Assembly: GCA_003278875.1 (NCBI GenBank)
Contig: QCCQ01000006.1
Coordinates: 1 to 64,000, forward strand
Origin: Prochlorococcus sp. AG-347-L21
GTDB lineage: Bacteria > Cyanobacteriota > Cyanobacteriia > PCC-6307 > Cyanobiaceae
DNA: 64,000 bases
Reading direction: 5' to 3'
Positions 54,526-64,000 of the stretch are shown here, in pieces (within the stretch, counting starts at the first letter, position 1; each line of letters begins with the position of its first letter). The notes below the pieces were generated by a model, which worked only from the letters and a program-made list of their open reading frames with translations, did not search any database and was not told where the DNA came from. A program made the translations under genes and the position numbers.

Positions 54526-56051
54526 TTTAAAAATGATTTGAGATTTAAATAGTTGTGAAATTCCTGCGCAAGATTGTTAATAATGGTTTCTCTCTTCTCT
54601 TCGTAACAGATTGATAGTTTATTTGATTTTGGTAAATTTTTACTTTTTCTTATCAAATTAATGTAATGGTTTCTCCAACTGTCATTTTCAAAGATCCCAT
54701 GAATGTATGTTCCTACAATAGAGCCGCCTTTATTATTTTCTTTGTACCAACCAAGATCTAAATCTTTGAAAATAGGTTTAATCTTTAACGAACTTTGATT
54801 TTCATCCAATACTGTTTGACCATTATGAATTTCAAATCCATTAATTTCTGATTGGCATGGCCATATAGATTCAGATTTGATTTGACGTGTTAATTTTTTT
54901 TCAAAAAAAGTTGTTTTTAATGGCAGTAATCCTATCCCTTTAATTTTTTGCTGAGAATAATTTTTGGACCCCTCTTTAAAAAAAGGATCTTCAAGTGTTG
55001 TTCCCAACATTTGTAAACCTCCACATATTCCAATAATATTACCTTTGTTCTTTGAATATTCTCTTATATCCTGAGATAAACCAGAATTTTCAAGAAATAT
55101 TTGATCTTTAATCGTTTGTTTACTGCCGGGCAGAATAATAAAGTCATACTTACTCAGATTCTGTGACTCTTTAATCCATTCAATTAATATTGTTTCTTCA
55201 TTTTCTAATGGATCAAAATCCGAGAAGTTACTTATAGAAGGTAATTTTATAATCCCAACTTTGATTTCAGGATTTGTAAAAAGTGATTTTTTTTCTAATA
55301 AATCCAAAGAATCCTCTGGAGGAAATGAATCATTTAACCATGGAATAATTCCAATAACAGGGATTTGAGTTTTATTCTCTATCCATTTTTTCCCTTCTTC
55401 AAATAATGAAAGGTCTCCTCTGAATCTGTTTATGATAATTCCCTTAATAAGCTTCTTTTCTTCAGGCTTCATTAATTCAAGAGTACCTATTATTTGTGCA
55501 AATACGCCTCCCCTTTCAATATCAGTAACCAAAATGCAATTTGCATTTAAATATTTAGCAACTCTTAAATTAGTCAGATCTCTATGAATCAAATTCATCT
55601 CTACCGGACTTCCAGCCCCTTCGATAATTAAACGGCAATTCGGATTCCCTTCGTATATAGACTTTAAACTTTTTTTAATTACTTCCCAGCCTGGAATAAA
55701 CCAATCCTTATAGTAATTTTTTGCGGTGGTGGTCCCAATGCTTTTGCCAAGGTGAATCACCTCGCTTATTGAGTTTCCTTGTGGTTTTAATAAAATGGGA
55801 TTCATCTCTGCAGAGGGATTAATACCACAAGCAAAAGCCTGAAGTGCTTGTGAATATGCCATCTCTCCACCTTCCCAATCAACCCAAGCGTTGTTGCTCA
55901 TATTTTGTCCTTTAAAAGGTATTGGTTCTTCTCCTAAATTTTTAAGAATCCTGCAAATAGCTGTAACCGTTAGTGATTTCCCTGCTCCACTGGAAGTACC
56001 TAGGACCATTATTGGTTTCTTTATTTCATGTAATTTTGCTTCTAACTCCAT
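54522..56051 (-). CDS. cobQ: Cobyric acid synthase
   Basis: A 509-residue protein. The N-terminal P-loop domain shows LGTSSGAGKSLTVTAIC and PFKGQNMSNNAWV. The C-terminal glutamine amidotransferase domain has IILPGSKQTIKDQ, NIIGICGGLQMLG (nucleophile Cys) and VGTYIHGIFEND (catalytic His). It amidates four side chains of adenosyl-cobyrinic acid diamide in cobalamin synthesis, which Prochlorococcus makes in the pseudo-form. Followed by the coupled ferredoxin gene. Confidence 0.95.
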   Translation of the reverse strand: MELEAKLHEIKKPIMVLGTSSGAGKSLTVTAICRILKNLGEEPIPFKGQNMSNNAWVDWEGGEMAYSQALQAFACGINPSAEMNPILLKPQGNSISEVIHLGKSIGTTTAKNYYKDWFIPGWEVIKKSLKSIYEGNPNCRLIIEGAGSPVEMNLIHRDLTNLRVAKYLNANCILVTDIERGGVFAQIIGTLELMKPEEKKLIKGIIINRFRGDLSLFEEGKKWIENKTQIPVIGIIPWLNDSFPPEDSLDLLEKKSLFTNPEIKVGIIKLPSISNFSDFDPLENEETILIEWIKESQNLSKYDFIILPGSKQTIKDQIFLENSGLSQDIREYSKNKGNIIGICGGLQMLGTTLEDPFFKEGSKNYSQQKIKGIGLLPLKTTFFEKKLTRQIKSESIWPCQSEINGFEIHNGQTVLDENQSSLKIKPIFKDLDLGWYKENNKGGSIVGTYIHGIFENDSWRNHYINLIRKSKNLPKSNKLSICYEEKRETIINNLAQEFHNYLNLKSFLN

Positions 56052-56117
56052 TAGTAATTTATATTAATTTTAAAATTTATTAATTATTAAATTGAATTAT
56101 AATTTGGTAAAAAATTT

Positions 56118-56732
56118 GTGTTAATTCTAGCCTCTGCTTCTCAATCTAGAAAGAAATTACTAGAAAATTGTCAAATCGAATTTATCCAAATATCAAGTGA
56201 CTTTGATGAAACTTCCATCCAAGAAAAGAATATATTTAATTTAGCTTTGGAATTATCTTATCAAAAAGCTAATAGTTTATCTGAAAATATTCAGAACATA
56301 TCATTGCACGAAAATTTGAATTATGGTCGTTTGGAAATACTTGGGTGCGATTCAATTTTTGAATTTAAAGGAGAAGCTTATGGAAAACCATTTAATAAAG
56401 AGGAAGCATTTATTAGATGGAAAAAAATGTCTGGAGAATTTGGAATTTTACATACTGGTCATACTCTAATAATTGGGAATTTTGATTCAAATTCCAAAAT
56501 TTTTAAAATCACTGAAATAATTAAAAAAACAATAAGTTCAAGAGTTTATTTTTCTAATTTGGAAGATTGGGAAATCAAGAGTTATGTAGATACAAATGAA
56601 CCTTTGTATTGTGCTGGAGGATTTGCCTTGGAAGGTATAGGAGGTAAATATATAGAAAAAATAGAGGGTTGTTACAGTAATGTAATGGGTTTAAGTTTGC
56701 CATGGCTCAGAAAAAATTTATATAGAAAATAA
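56118..56732 (+). CDS. maf: Maf-family nucleotide pyrophosphatase
   Basis: A 204-residue protein from GTG 56118 ([18 protein letters not shown]), the signature start of Maf. The [10 protein letters not shown] pattern, [16 protein letters not shown] and the [11 protein letters not shown] end match the house-cleaning pyrophosphatases that act on modified or canonical nucleotides. Divergent from cobQ by 66 bases. A terminator between maf and psbC ends it. Confidence 0.93.
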   Translation: MLILASASQSRKKLLENCQIEFIQISSDFDETSIQEKNIFNLALELSYQKANSLSENIQNISLHENLNYGRLEILGCDSIFEFKGEAYGKPFNKEEAFIRWKKMSGEFGILHTGHTLIIGNFDSNSKIFKITEIIKKTISSRVYFSNLEDWEIKSYVDTNEPLYCAGGFALEGIGGKYIEKIEGCYSNVMGLSLPWLRKNLYRK

Positions 56733-56750
56733 AATTGAGCAAAAAAAAAA

Positions 56751-56776
56751 CCCTATCTAAAGATAGGGCTTTTTTA
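56751..56776. terminator. Bidirectional terminator between maf and psbC
   Basis: CCCTATC and GATAGGG form a perfect stem with a TAAA loop, flanked by an A-run on the left and a T-run on the right. It serves maf (plus) and psbDC (minus), whose 3' ends converge here. Confidence 0.93.
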
Positions 56777-56789
56777 GTTGATATAGAAA

Positions 56790-58172
56790 TTAATCTAAAT
56801 CAGGCATTTCTAGAGCTGGTTCACTCTTTCTGTCGATTCCTTTTTCGAAACCAGCAGCGGCTGCTCTAGCACGTCCAGCGTGCCAAAGGTGACCGATAAA
56901 TGTAAACCATCCTAGGAAGAATTGAGCTGCAGCTAACCATTGTCTTAAATTAACGAAGTTAACAGCATTAGGCTCTGTAATGATTCCACCAACAGAGTTG
57001 ATAGAAGCGTTAGGAGCATGAGTCATATATTCAGCGGCTCTTCTTACCTGCCAAGGCTGAATATCATTTTGAATTTTCTCAAGGCTCAAACCGTTAGGTC
57101 CTCTTAAGGGCTCTAACCATGGGCCTCTGAAATCCCAAAATCTCATTGTTTCACCACCAAATATAATTTCGCCAGTAGGAGATCTCATGAGATACTTACC
57201 TAAACCTGTTGGTCCCATTGTTGAACCTACGTTAGCTCCAATTCTTTGGTCTCTCACTAGGAAAGTAAAGCTTTGAGCCTGTGAAGCTTCAGCGTTTGTT
57301 GGGCCATAAAACTCTGAAGGGTAAGCAGTGTTGTTAAACCAGATGAATGTTGAAGCAATAAAACTTGCAACACAAATTCCACCAAGTGCGTAACTTAGTA
57401 GGCCTTCGCCATTCCAGATAAAAGCTCTTCTTGCCCATCCAAAAGGTTTGGTAAAGATATGGAATATTCCTCCAATGATTGCAGTAATACCCACGTAAAC
57501 ATGTCCACCAACAATATCTTCAATAGAGTTGACACCGATTATTGAACCAGCTCCTCCCCATGGAGATCTGAATAGGTAACCAAGAATAACTCTTGGATCT
57601 AAGGTTGGATTTACAAGTCTGACTTCACCACCGCCAGGTGCCCATGTGTCATATGCACCGCCAATAAAACACCAGTTTACTGACCATGCTAATGCACCTA
57701 CGCCTAGAACAATCAAATGATATCCCAAGATGTTTGTCATTTGATTTTTATCTCTCCAATCGGTTGAGAAAAATGGAAAATCTTCTTCTAGTTTTTCTGG
57801 ACCTGCTAATGAATGGTAAATACCACCAAAACCAAGTACAGCGGAAGCTATCAAGTGAACCACGCCTGCTTGGAAGAAAGGCATGATATCAGTAACTTCA
57901 CCACCTGGGCCTATTCCATAGCCAAACATTGCTACGTGTGGCATACAGATTAAACCTTGCTCCCACATTGGTTTATCAAACGTAAAATGATTAACCTCAA
58001 AGAGCATCATTGCTCCCGCCCAAAAGACTATTAGTCCAGAGTGAGCAATGTGAGCTCCTAATAAACGTCCAGATAAATTGATTAATCTAGCATTACCTAC
58101 GTACCAGGCATAACCAGTTTCCTCAATACTTTGGTTTGGAGCTCTTAATAAATTATTAAAGGGCGTTTCCAC
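56790..58172 (-). CDS. psbC: Photosystem II CP43 protein
   Basis: About 460 residues from GTG 58172 ([20 protein letters not shown]), the conserved psbC start. A longer frame begins at 58199 but is not conserved. Six chlorophyll-binding helices and the large lumenal loop E are present, with [14 protein letters not shown] in the loop that contains the Mn-cluster ligand Glu and Arg. It is the inner antenna of photosystem II. It overlaps psbD by 17 bases, the usual coupled psbDC arrangement. Confidence 0.97.
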   Translation of the reverse strand: METPFNNLLRAPNQSIEETGYAWYVGNARLINLSGRLLGAHIAHSGLIVFWAGAMMLFEVNHFTFDKPMWEQGLICMPHVAMFGYGIGPGGEVTDIMPFFQAGVVHLIASAVLGFGGIYHSLAGPEKLEEDFPFFSTDWRDKNQMTNILGYHLIVLGVGALAWSVNWCFIGGAYDTWAPGGGEVRLVNPTLDPRVILGYLFRSPWGGAGSIIGVNSIEDIVGGHVYVGITAIIGGIFHIFTKPFGWARRAFIWNGEGLLSYALGGICVASFIASTFIWFNNTAYPSEFYGPTNAEASQAQSFTFLVRDQRIGANVGSTMGPTGLGKYLMRSPTGEIIFGGETMRFWDFRGPWLEPLRGPNGLSLEKIQNDIQPWQVRRAAEYMTHAPNASINSVGGIITEPNAVNFVNLRQWLAAAQFFLGWFTFIGHLWHAGRARAAAAGFEKGIDRKSEPALEMPDLD

Positions 58173-59232
58173 GTGGAAGAACCTCCTCAGGGAATACAAA
58201 GTTTTCGTGTGGTTGATCCACAGAAGACATCCATGCTCGCATACCTTCGTTCAAAAGTATATTTTTTGTATAGAAAGTTTCAAATTCTGGATCTTCTGCT
58301 GCACGGATTTCTTGGCTTACGAAGTCGTAAGCTCTTAAATTTAGTGCTAAGCCTACAATACCAATTGAAGATGTCCACATACCCATAACAGGTACAAATA
58401 GCATCAAGAAATGTAAGAAACGCTTGTTTGAGAAAGCAATACCGAAGATTTGACTCCAGAATCTATTCGCTGTAATCATTGAATAGGTTTCTTCTTCTTG
58501 GGTTGGGTCAAAAGCTCTAAATGTTGAACTTTGAACCTTACCATCTGTATAAATACTTGTATCTTCATACAAAGTGTTTTGTACTGTAGCTCCATGAATA
58601 GCGCAAAGTAGAGCACCACCAAGAATTCCAGCAACACCCATCATATGGAATGGATTTAAAGTAATATTGTGAAAACCTTGAATGAACAGAATGTAACGGA
58701 AGATTGCTGCGACACCAAATGAAGGTGCGAAGAACCAACTATGCTGTCCTAAAGGATAAATAAGGAAAATACTTGTAAATACTGCAATTACTGCTGAGAA
58801 TGCTAGAGCGTTGTATGGTCTAATTCCAACAAGGCCAGCAATTTCAAACTGACGAAGCATAAAACCAATTAGGCCAAATACTCCATGTAATGCAACGAAG
58901 TTCCAAAGACCACCAAGTTGTAGCCATCTTACAAAGCTACCTTGGGCTTCAGGACCCCATAAAAATAGAAGACTGTGTCCCATGGCATCACCAGGGGTGC
59001 TTACAGCTGCTGTTAAAAAGTTACAACCTTCAAGGTATGAGCTTGCAACTCCATGTGTGTACCAAGAGGTAACAAATGTTGTTCCGACGAACCAACCTCC
59101 TATAGCAAGATATGCACAAGGAAGTAAAAGTAGTCCGGACCAACCAATAAATACAAAGCGGTCGCGCTTCAACCAATCATCAAGGACATCGAACCATCCT
59201 CTTTGTGGGGCGCTACCAACTGCGATCGTCAT
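58156..59232 (-). CDS. psbD: Photosystem II D2 protein
   Basis: A 358-residue protein. Five helices of the reaction-centre core are present: [20 protein letters not shown] at the start, [30 protein letters not shown] and the [15 protein letters not shown] stretch with His ligands of the non-haem iron and P680 (the end is RGNAL). It binds the primary quinone QA with D1. Divergent from ycf4 across about 180 bases that must hold the psbDC promoter. Coupled to psbC by overlapping codons. Confidence 0.98.
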   Translation of the reverse strand: MTIAVGSAPQRGWFDVLDDWLKRDRFVFIGWSGLLLLPCAYLAIGGWFVGTTFVTSWYTHGVASSYLEGCNFLTAAVSTPGDAMGHSLLFLWGPEAQGSFVRWLQLGGLWNFVALHGVFGLIGFMLRQFEIAGLVGIRPYNALAFSAVIAVFTSIFLIYPLGQHSWFFAPSFGVAAIFRYILFIQGFHNITLNPFHMMGVAGILGGALLCAIHGATVQNTLYEDTSIYTDGKVQSSTFRAFDPTQEEETYSMITANRFWSQIFGIAFSNKRFLHFLMLFVPVMGMWTSSIGIVGLALNLRAYDFVSQEIRAAEDPEFETFYTKNILLNEGMRAWMSSVDQPHENFVFPEEVLPRGNAL

Positions 59233-59414
59233 GAGAAATCGTTTTTAGCTTCGGGATACGCAGTGACTGTAACAAAGATTGATAGTAATGTGGGGAAATA
59301 TTTGTATATCTGCAATGCCTTGTAAAGCTTTCCTGACTTTTTTATTAAAAATTAGGTAAGAATACTCCCTTAGTTTGTTAAATTATCTGAATTAGGCTCT
59401 AAAAAAAGATAAAA

Positions 59415-59972
59415 ATGAATTCAGACCTCACGTCTTTCGATAAAATCGAACAAAAAATTGGTGGATCAAGAAAAATTTCAAATTATATTATTGGAGGAAT
59501 GCTAACGATAGGGGGTATTGGTTTCCTTTTAGCCTCTATATCTAGCTTCACAGGAAGGGACTTATTGCCTTTAGGAAACCCTTCAACTTTATTGTTTATT
59601 CCTCAAGGAATAATAATGGGAGCATACGGTGTGATTGCCAATTTATTAAATTTTTACTTGTGGTATTTGGTTTATATAAACTTTGGTTCAGGAAGTAATT
59701 ATTTTGATAAATCATCAAAATCTGTGGAAATAAAAAGAAAAGGATTATTTAAAGATATTGAAGTTAAATTGAATTTCGATGAAATTAAATCGGTAAAGTT
59801 GGATATTAGTGAGGGATTTAATCCTAGAAGAAGAATTGCTTTAGTATTGAAAGGTAGAAAAAAACCTCTCCCTTTAAGCGGTGCAGGTGAACTTAAGCCA
59901 ATACTTCAAGTTGAAGAAGAAGGAGCTCGTCTAGCTAGATTTTTGGATGTTAAATTGGAGGGCTTAAAATAA
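59415..59972 (+). CDS. ycf4: Photosystem I assembly protein Ycf4
   Basis: A 185-residue protein. Two N-terminal helices (about 23-45 and 62-86) are followed by the soluble part with FNPRRRIALVLKGRKKPLPLSG and GAGELKPILQVEEEGARLARFL. These match the Ycf4 family, which serves as scaffold in photosystem I assembly in the thylakoid membrane. The cyclophilin gene follows, probably overlapping by two to three bases. Confidence 0.94.
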   Translation: MNSDLTSFDKIEQKIGGSRKISNYIIGGMLTIGGIGFLLASISSFTGRDLLPLGNPSTLLFIPQGIIMGAYGVIANLLNFYLWYLVYINFGSGSNYFDKSSKSVEIKRKGLFKDIEVKLNFDEIKSVKLDISEGFNPRRRIALVLKGRKKPLPLSGAGELKPILQVEEEGARLARFLDVKLEGLK

Positions 59973-60625
59973 AAAAAAAATATTTTATAAGAACATTATC
60001 TTTTGTACAGGTTTTGTTTTTGTTGCAAGCTTGTAGTTATAAAAATAAGGTTGATTCAAATTATTACTGCAAAAAATTTGGATTTAGTTGTATTCAGAGT
60101 AATAAAATAGTTAATTTTAAAACTACAAAAGGTGATTTTGAGGTTGAATTATTTGGTAAAGATAACCCAGTAACAGTATCAAACTTTCTGGAAAACATAG
60201 ACAATGCTATTTACGTAAATCAAAAATTTTATAAAATTATAATTTACCCCCAAATAACGTTTGTACACGGTGGTGTTAATCCAAAAAATAAACTTTATTT
60301 TGAACGAAATCAAAACTTAAATAAGACAATCCCATCAATACCTTTAGAAATAAAATTCAAAAAAGAAAATAAACCAAGATATAACTATCAAATAAAAAAT
60401 CCTAATGAAACTGAAAATTTAGTTAATACTTTTGATAATGGTTCAATTGCTATGGTTAAGAGCGGTAAGAATAAGTCTTCATCAACTGAATTTTTCTTTG
60501 TAACGACTAAGATCCCAGAATTAGATGGGAGATATACAATTTTTGGAAAGATTATAAAAGGATTAGATGTACTTAAAAAAATTAAGAAAGAAGACTTCAT
60601 CAAGGCAGTCCAGATAATTAATTAA
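59969..60625 (+). CDS. Cyclophilin-type peptidyl-prolyl isomerase, probable lipoprotein, unclear start
   Basis: The only standard start is TTG 60014, which leaves MFLLQAC as the N-terminus. In frame upstream, from an ATA at 59969, the sequence [21 protein letters not shown] gives a complete lipoprotein signal with a lipobox (LQAC). I annotate that longer form, beginning with the ATAA overlap of the ycf4 stop. The cyclophilin domain contains [40 protein letters not shown] and [25 protein letters not shown]. Substrates are likely periplasmic or thylakoid-lumen proteins. Confidence 0.83.
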   Translation: MKKKYFIRTLSFVQVLFLLQACSYKNKVDSNYYCKKFGFSCIQSNKIVNFKTTKGDFEVELFGKDNPVTVSNFLENIDNAIYVNQKFYKIIIYPQITFVHGGVNPKNKLYFERNQNLNKTIPSIPLEIKFKKENKPRYNYQIKNPNETENLVNTFDNGSIAMVKSGKNKSSSTEFFFVTTKIPELDGRYTIFGKIIKGLDVLKKIKKEDFIKAVQIIN

Positions 60626-61146
60626 ATTTCTAGAGAGTATTTGTTTATTTTCAACATTTCTGTATTAACTCCTGAAGAGCGTTTAAGAGCTACCTTGCCA
60701 GTCCTGGCTATTTCAAGAATGCCGTATGGCTCAAGTAATTTCTCTAGAGCAACTAACTTCCCAGGATCTCCAACTACCTCGAGAGTTAAAGCCATATCTG
60801 ATACATCAACAACTTTTGCACGGAAAATCTGCACTATATCAAGGATATTACTCCTAGTATCTTCTTTAGATGAAACTTTTAGTAACATCAATTCCCTCTC
60901 CACGGCAGCTAGATTAGTAAAATCTACAACTCCCAGAACATTAAATAACTTATTAAGCTGCTTTGTCATTTGTTGAAGAGTTTCATCATCACCTTCTACT
61001 ACCATTGTTAACCTTGAAATCCCTTTAGACTCTGCAGGTCCTACTGCAAGGCTATCTATGTTGAATCCCCTTCTAGCAAAGAGACCTGAGATTCTACTCA
61101 AGGCTCCAGATTCGTCTTCTACAAGAACTGATAACGTATGTTTCAT
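60622..61146 (-). CDS. ilvH: Acetolactate synthase small (regulatory) subunit
   Basis: A 174-residue protein. The N-terminal ACT domain has [22 protein letters not shown] and [19 protein letters not shown]. The C-terminal domain (about 80-160) matches the IlvH family, with the end [10 protein letters not shown]. It binds valine and regulates acetohydroxyacid synthase (IlvB), whose gene is not in this window. Convergent with the cyclophilin gene by 4 bases. Confidence 0.95.
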   Translation of the reverse strand: MKHTLSVLVEDESGALSRISGLFARRGFNIDSLAVGPAESKGISRLTMVVEGDDETLQQMTKQLNKLFNVLGVVDFTNLAAVERELMLLKVSSKEDTRSNILDIVQIFRAKVVDVSDMALTLEVVGDPGKLVALEKLLEPYGILEIARTGKVALKRSSGVNTEMLKINKYSLEI

Positions 61147-61149
61147 ATT

Positions 61150-62094
61150 TTAAAAGATTTTTAAATCTCTAATCCATTCATAAGAGATTCTATTGAATAC
61201 TGATGGATCTTCATCATGTATACAATGACCTGAATTGGATACTATTTTTAATTTTACCCATCTATGGAAATTTGCAATCTTTTTACCAACAAACAAAGGT
61301 ATGAAATTATCTTTTTCTCCCCAAATTAATAAAAAAGGAACTTTTTTAGAGGCGCTAAGTTTTCTCAAAAGGTAAGAAGCTTGAAATTTTTCATCTCTTG
61401 AAGACATACCAATACACATCGCTCTTAATGATCTAGCTGCAGTTCTCCTTAAAACTGGTTTTGTCACCAAATCTATTAGTTCGCCATCAATATTGTCTTT
61501 TTTGAAATAGGCAGAATTTAATCCAAGTTTTATAACCCCTAATTTAGTTATCAAAAATAAAATAATCTCTAAAGGGAAAAACATAAAAAATATTGCTATG
61601 AATCCATATTGAAATTTCTTTAATGGTGATTTTTTTGTCTTCGACTTTTTATATTCTTGGATTTGATCTGGCAAAGGCGATGCAATAACTGTTGCAATCT
61701 GATCATCAATTGAAACAGCACATGTTAAAGCCACCAATGATCCGAGGGAATTGCCAATGAGAATTACTTTCCGAGAGTTCTTTGGTCTTATTACCTGTGA
61801 AATAAATTCTTTCACTTGATTACACCAAATCTCATTATTTAATTTTCCTATTTGTCTTATCCCAGGTTGATCTGAATCTCCAAATCCTATTAAATCTAAA
61901 GAATATGAGGCGCAATTCCTTTTCGTAAAATATCCTATATTGTTCCTCCAATGTTTCCGACTAGCGCCAAATCCGTGAAGAAAGATAATTGGAATTTCAT
62001 TATCTTCGCCTGCAACACTCCAACAAACTTTAAAACCATTCCAGTTCCAGAAATTAGGAAGATTAATATTTTCTTCTTCAAAATTATTATTCAT
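61150..62094 (-). CDS. Alpha/beta-hydrolase
   Basis: A 314-residue protein. The oxyanion region IPIIFLHGFGASRKHWRNN, the nucleophile elbow LIGNSLGSLVAL (Ser in GNSLGS), the acid region LLIWGEKDNFIPL and SGHCIHDEDP (catalytic His) are clear. A hydrophobic segment at about 170-190 may sit in a membrane. It is annotated only by fold; the substrate is unknown. It is 3 bases from ilvH on the same strand, and 92 bases from petM, to which it is divergent. Confidence 0.9.
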   Translation of the reverse strand: MNNNFEEENINLPNFWNWNGFKVCWSVAGEDNEIPIIFLHGFGASRKHWRNNIGYFTKRNCASYSLDLIGFGDSDQPGIRQIGKLNNEIWCNQVKEFISQVIRPKNSRKVILIGNSLGSLVALTCAVSIDDQIATVIASPLPDQIQEYKKSKTKKSPLKKFQYGFIAIFFMFFPLEIILFLITKLGVIKLGLNSAYFKKDNIDGELIDLVTKPVLRRTAARSLRAMCIGMSSRDEKFQASYLLRKLSASKKVPFLLIWGEKDNFIPLFVGKKIANFHRWVKLKIVSNSGHCIHDEDPSVFNRISYEWIRDLKIF

Positions 62095-62186
62095 ATATCT
62101 AAAATTTTCAAGATATTTGCATTATCTACTTTTTTAACAAATAAATGTATATTGAATGTAAATTATAGTAATGATTCAATTTTACT

Positions 62187-62285
62187 ATGGCAAAAGAAAT
62201 TTTTAGTATCGCGGCAGTTTTTTGGATACTGATTCCAATAGGATTGGTTGGTGGGGCTTTATTATTAAAATTTCAGGGAGATTGA
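62187..62285 (+). CDS. petM: Cytochrome b6f complex subunit 7
   Basis: A 32-residue single-helix protein ([19 protein letters not shown] ... LLLKFQGD) read from ATG 62187 to TGA 62285. The short N-terminus, one long hydrophobic helix and the LLLKFQG end match Prochlorococcus PetM as I recall it. PetM is a small subunit of the cytochrome b6f complex in the thylakoid. It lies 58 bases before ycf39. Confidence 0.85.
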
Positions 62286-62343
62286 TTCTCACGAACGCAT
62301 CACGAATTGAGTTATTGTCTACAGGTTAAGTAAATCTTAAAAT

Positions 62344-63306
62344 ATGAAGATTCTTTTAGTAGGAGCAACAGGGACACTGGGGAGGCAAATAGCTAAGCAG
62401 GCTATAGAAGATGGACATGAAGTTAGATGCTTTGTAAGAAACCCAAGAAAAGCTTCCTTTCTTCAAGAGTGGGGTTGTGAATTGACAAAAGGAAACTTAT
62501 TGAATTTATCTGATATTGAATATGCATTGCAAGACATTGAAGCTGTTATTGATGCCGCTACTAGTAAACCAGATGATCCTAAAAGTATTTATGAAATAGA
62601 TTGGGATGGAAAAGTTAATTTGTTCAATGCTTGTGAATCTCTAAATGTAAAAAGAGTAATATTCCTTTCAATTCTTTTAACAGAGAAATTTAGAAATGTT
62701 CCATTAATGGATATTAAATATTGTACTGAAAAACTTCTTGAGAAATCTGATTTAGAATATACAATTTTCAAATGTGCAGCTTTTATGCAAGGAATTATAG
62801 GTCAATTTGCTATTCCAATTTTAGACAGTCAAGCAGTATGGATGAGTGGAACTCCAACTAAAATCGCATACATGAATACTCAAGACATGGCAAAAGTTAT
62901 TGTTGCAGCAGTTAATAATCCAAAAACTCATAGAACATCATTGCCATTGGTTGGACCCAAAGCATGGGATTCAAACGAAGTTATATCTTTATGTGAAAAA
63001 TTTAGTGAAAAAAAGGCGAAAATTTTTAGAGTTTCCCCCTTCCTTATTAGCGTCACTCAAAAAGTAGTTTCCTTTTTTCAAGATTCTTTAAATGTTGCTG
63101 AAAGATTAGCTTTTGCTGAGGTAACTAGTAGTGGTGAATCATTAGATGCAGACATGAGCAAAACTTATGAAGTATTGGAACTTAAAAAAGAAGATATGAC
63201 CTCATTAGAGAGTTACATAAAGGAGTACTACCAACAAATACTTAAAAGATTAAGGGAAATGGAAGCAGATCTAAATATTGAAGAAAAAAAGAGATTACCT
63301 TTTTAA
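62344..63306 (+). CDS. ycf39: Ycf39-like NAD(P)-binding photosystem II assembly factor
   Basis: A 320-residue NmrA-like protein. VGATGTLGRQIAKQAIEDGHEVR is the Rossmann loop (GxxGxxG), and CFVRNPRKASFLQEWG, VIDAATSKPDD and YCTEKLLEKSDLEYTIFKC match Ycf39. The active-site Tyr of classical SDRs is missing, as in the family. Ycf39 works with high-light-inducible proteins in photosystem II assembly and chlorophyll delivery. It follows petM. Confidence 0.93.
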   Translation: MKILLVGATGTLGRQIAKQAIEDGHEVRCFVRNPRKASFLQEWGCELTKGNLLNLSDIEYALQDIEAVIDAATSKPDDPKSIYEIDWDGKVNLFNACESLNVKRVIFLSILLTEKFRNVPLMDIKYCTEKLLEKSDLEYTIFKCAAFMQGIIGQFAIPILDSQAVWMSGTPTKIAYMNTQDMAKVIVAAVNNPKTHRTSLPLVGPKAWDSNEVISLCEKFSEKKAKIFRVSPFLISVTQKVVSFFQDSLNVAERLAFAEVTSSGESLDADMSKTYEVLELKKEDMTSLESYIKEYYQQILKRLREMEADLNIEEKKRLPF

Positions 63307-63360
63307 TATTGCAATTCTCAACTTATATAGTATCTTTGTACTATATTAATATTTTTGATT

Positions 63361-63573
63361 ATGTCAGTTTCTAAATCTAAAAATCTTGAACGAAAACTAG
63401 ATAATTTTGCAAAAGAAGCGAAAAGTGAATTGAATAATGTTTGCGGATCTACATTGTGGGAAAGCCTTGGATTTGTTTTTTTTGATCAATTAGAAGATTC
63501 TGAAAAAATTGCTAAAGCAAATTTTTATTATGGTCAACTTCAAATAATAAATGAAATTAAATTTTCAATTTGA
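63361..63573 (+). CDS. Small hypothetical protein
   Basis: A 70-residue protein from ATG 63361 (an in-frame TTG is 6 bases upstream). The N-terminal half is basic and helical (NLERKLDNFAKEAKSELNN), the rest has WESLGFVFFDQLED and an aromatic helix FYYGQLQII. No family is recognised. It lies between ycf39 and infA on the same strand. Confidence 0.6.
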   Translation: MSVSKSKNLERKLDNFAKEAKSELNNVCGSTLWESLGFVFFDQLEDSEKIAKANFYYGQLQIINEIKFSI

Positions 63574-63665
63574 ATTGCATATATTTTTTTTACTGATGTA
63601 ATTTTCCTCTAATCAATTTTAGCCAATCTTTTTCTGATACTATTAATTTAGTAAAAGATTAATTA

Positions 63666-63932
63666 ATGATTGAAACTTCAGGTGTGATAGAAAAAGAACA
63701 GGGGAATGGATTTTATTTGGTTACCTTAGAGCAGCCTGAAGGTCATCAATGTTTATGTAGAGCTGCAGGCAAATTGACTAAATTTAGAATTAAATTATTA
63801 GCTGGAGACAAAGTGTTAGTTGAGATAAGTCCTTATGATCTTTCTAGAGGAAGGATAACTTATAGAGAAAGAAATGCAGGAGGTGCTAAACCTACTACTA
63901 ATAAAAATAATCCAAAGAGAAATAATAAATAA
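63666..63932 (+). CDS. infA: Translation initiation factor IF-1
   Basis: An 88-residue OB-fold protein. IETSGVIEKEQGNGFYLV, LAGDKVLVEISPYDLSRGRITYR follow the IF-1 core. A C-terminal Asn/Lys-rich tail of about 18 residues (from NAGGAKPTT) extends it beyond the usual 71-73. IF-1 binds the 30S A-site during initiation. It is the last complete gene of the window on the plus strand. Confidence 0.92.
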   Translation: MIETSGVIEKEQGNGFYLVTLEQPEGHQCLCRAAGKLTKFRIKLLAGDKVLVEISPYDLSRGRITYRERNAGGAKPTTNKNNPKRNNK

Positions 63933-63940
63933 AATTTATT

Positions 63941-64000
63941 TTAAATAATATTTTCTATCGCTTCTTTAAACTCGCTTCTTTGTTTAACACCTTGCCATTG
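63941..64000 (-). CDS. C-terminal tail of a minus-strand gene leaving the window
   Basis: Reading the reverse strand from base 64000 gives 19 codons, QWQGVKQRSEFKEAIENII, then TAA at 63941-63943, only 8 bases from the end of infA. A stop-free frame to the edge and convergence with infA indicate the end of a real gene. I cannot name the product from this tail. Confidence 0.55.
   Translation of the reverse strand, partial: QWQGVKQRSEFKEAIENII

Noticed and set aside
58173-58199. N-terminal extension of psbC from 58199
   Set aside because: The conserved psbC start is the GTG at 58172; the added residues (YSLRRFFH) are not part of CP43.

Overview
The window reads as a chromosome segment of a marine picocyanobacterium, almost certainly Prochlorococcus of the high-light-adapted, low-GC type. 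Evidence: strongly AT-rich DNA, short intergenic gaps, a Prochlorococcus-style chlorophyll-binding antenna gene (pcb/isiA family), psbD-psbC, petM, ycf4, ycf39 and ycf46, and cyanobacterial families such as DUF1824 and DUF2808. The species call is inference from protein character; no database was searched.

Bases 1-17203 form a surface-polysaccharide cluster: a truncated glycosyltransferase, an SGNH hydrolase with a DUF5989 mini-protein, Wza-like and Wzz-like export proteins, a WecA-type initiating transferase, a Wzy-like polymerase, two GT4 glycosyltransferases, nucleotide-sugar genes (galE, UDP-glucuronate epimerase, ugd, fcl, gmd) and a Wzy_C-type ligase/polymerase. tRNA-Arg(TCT) and manC follow. 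Together the genes can supply GDP-mannose, GDP-fucose, UDP-galactose and UDP-uronic acids for a chain that is started on undecaprenyl phosphate and exported. Position and content recall the hypervariable cell-surface island of high-light Prochlorococcus.

Bases 19196-36725 are mostly core: rsmI, cysQ, pnp, rpsN, an M50 protease, serS, ycf46, then yidC-PH protein-rnpA-rpmH, DUF2808, aroH, sppA, a DMT transporter, a GT4 and a GT39 glycosyltransferase. Bases 36805-44813 mix small transporters and hypotheticals with a flavodoxin-pcb pair, DUF3386-like, MIF-like, DUF1824 and glyQ. Bases 44949-48387 carry a porin and iron-linked genes (a PKHD hydroxylase divergent from a FutA-type iron-binding protein). 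With flavodoxin-pcb this suggests an iron-stress theme.

Bases 48450-54142, after tRNA-Ser(CGA), are the accessory part: a methyltransferase and an overlapping VTT-like membrane protein, a small protein with a CP12-like C-terminal motif, a rhomboid protease, an 860-base stretch holding a degenerate sequence and a candidate Yfr2-family small RNA, and a three-repeat glycine-rich exported protein whose base composition is far from that of its neighbours. Bases 54274-64000 return to core genes: ferredoxin, cobQ, maf, psbC/psbD, ycf4, a cyclophilin lipoprotein, ilvH, an alpha/beta hydrolase, petM, ycf39, infA and the tail of a gene that leaves the window.
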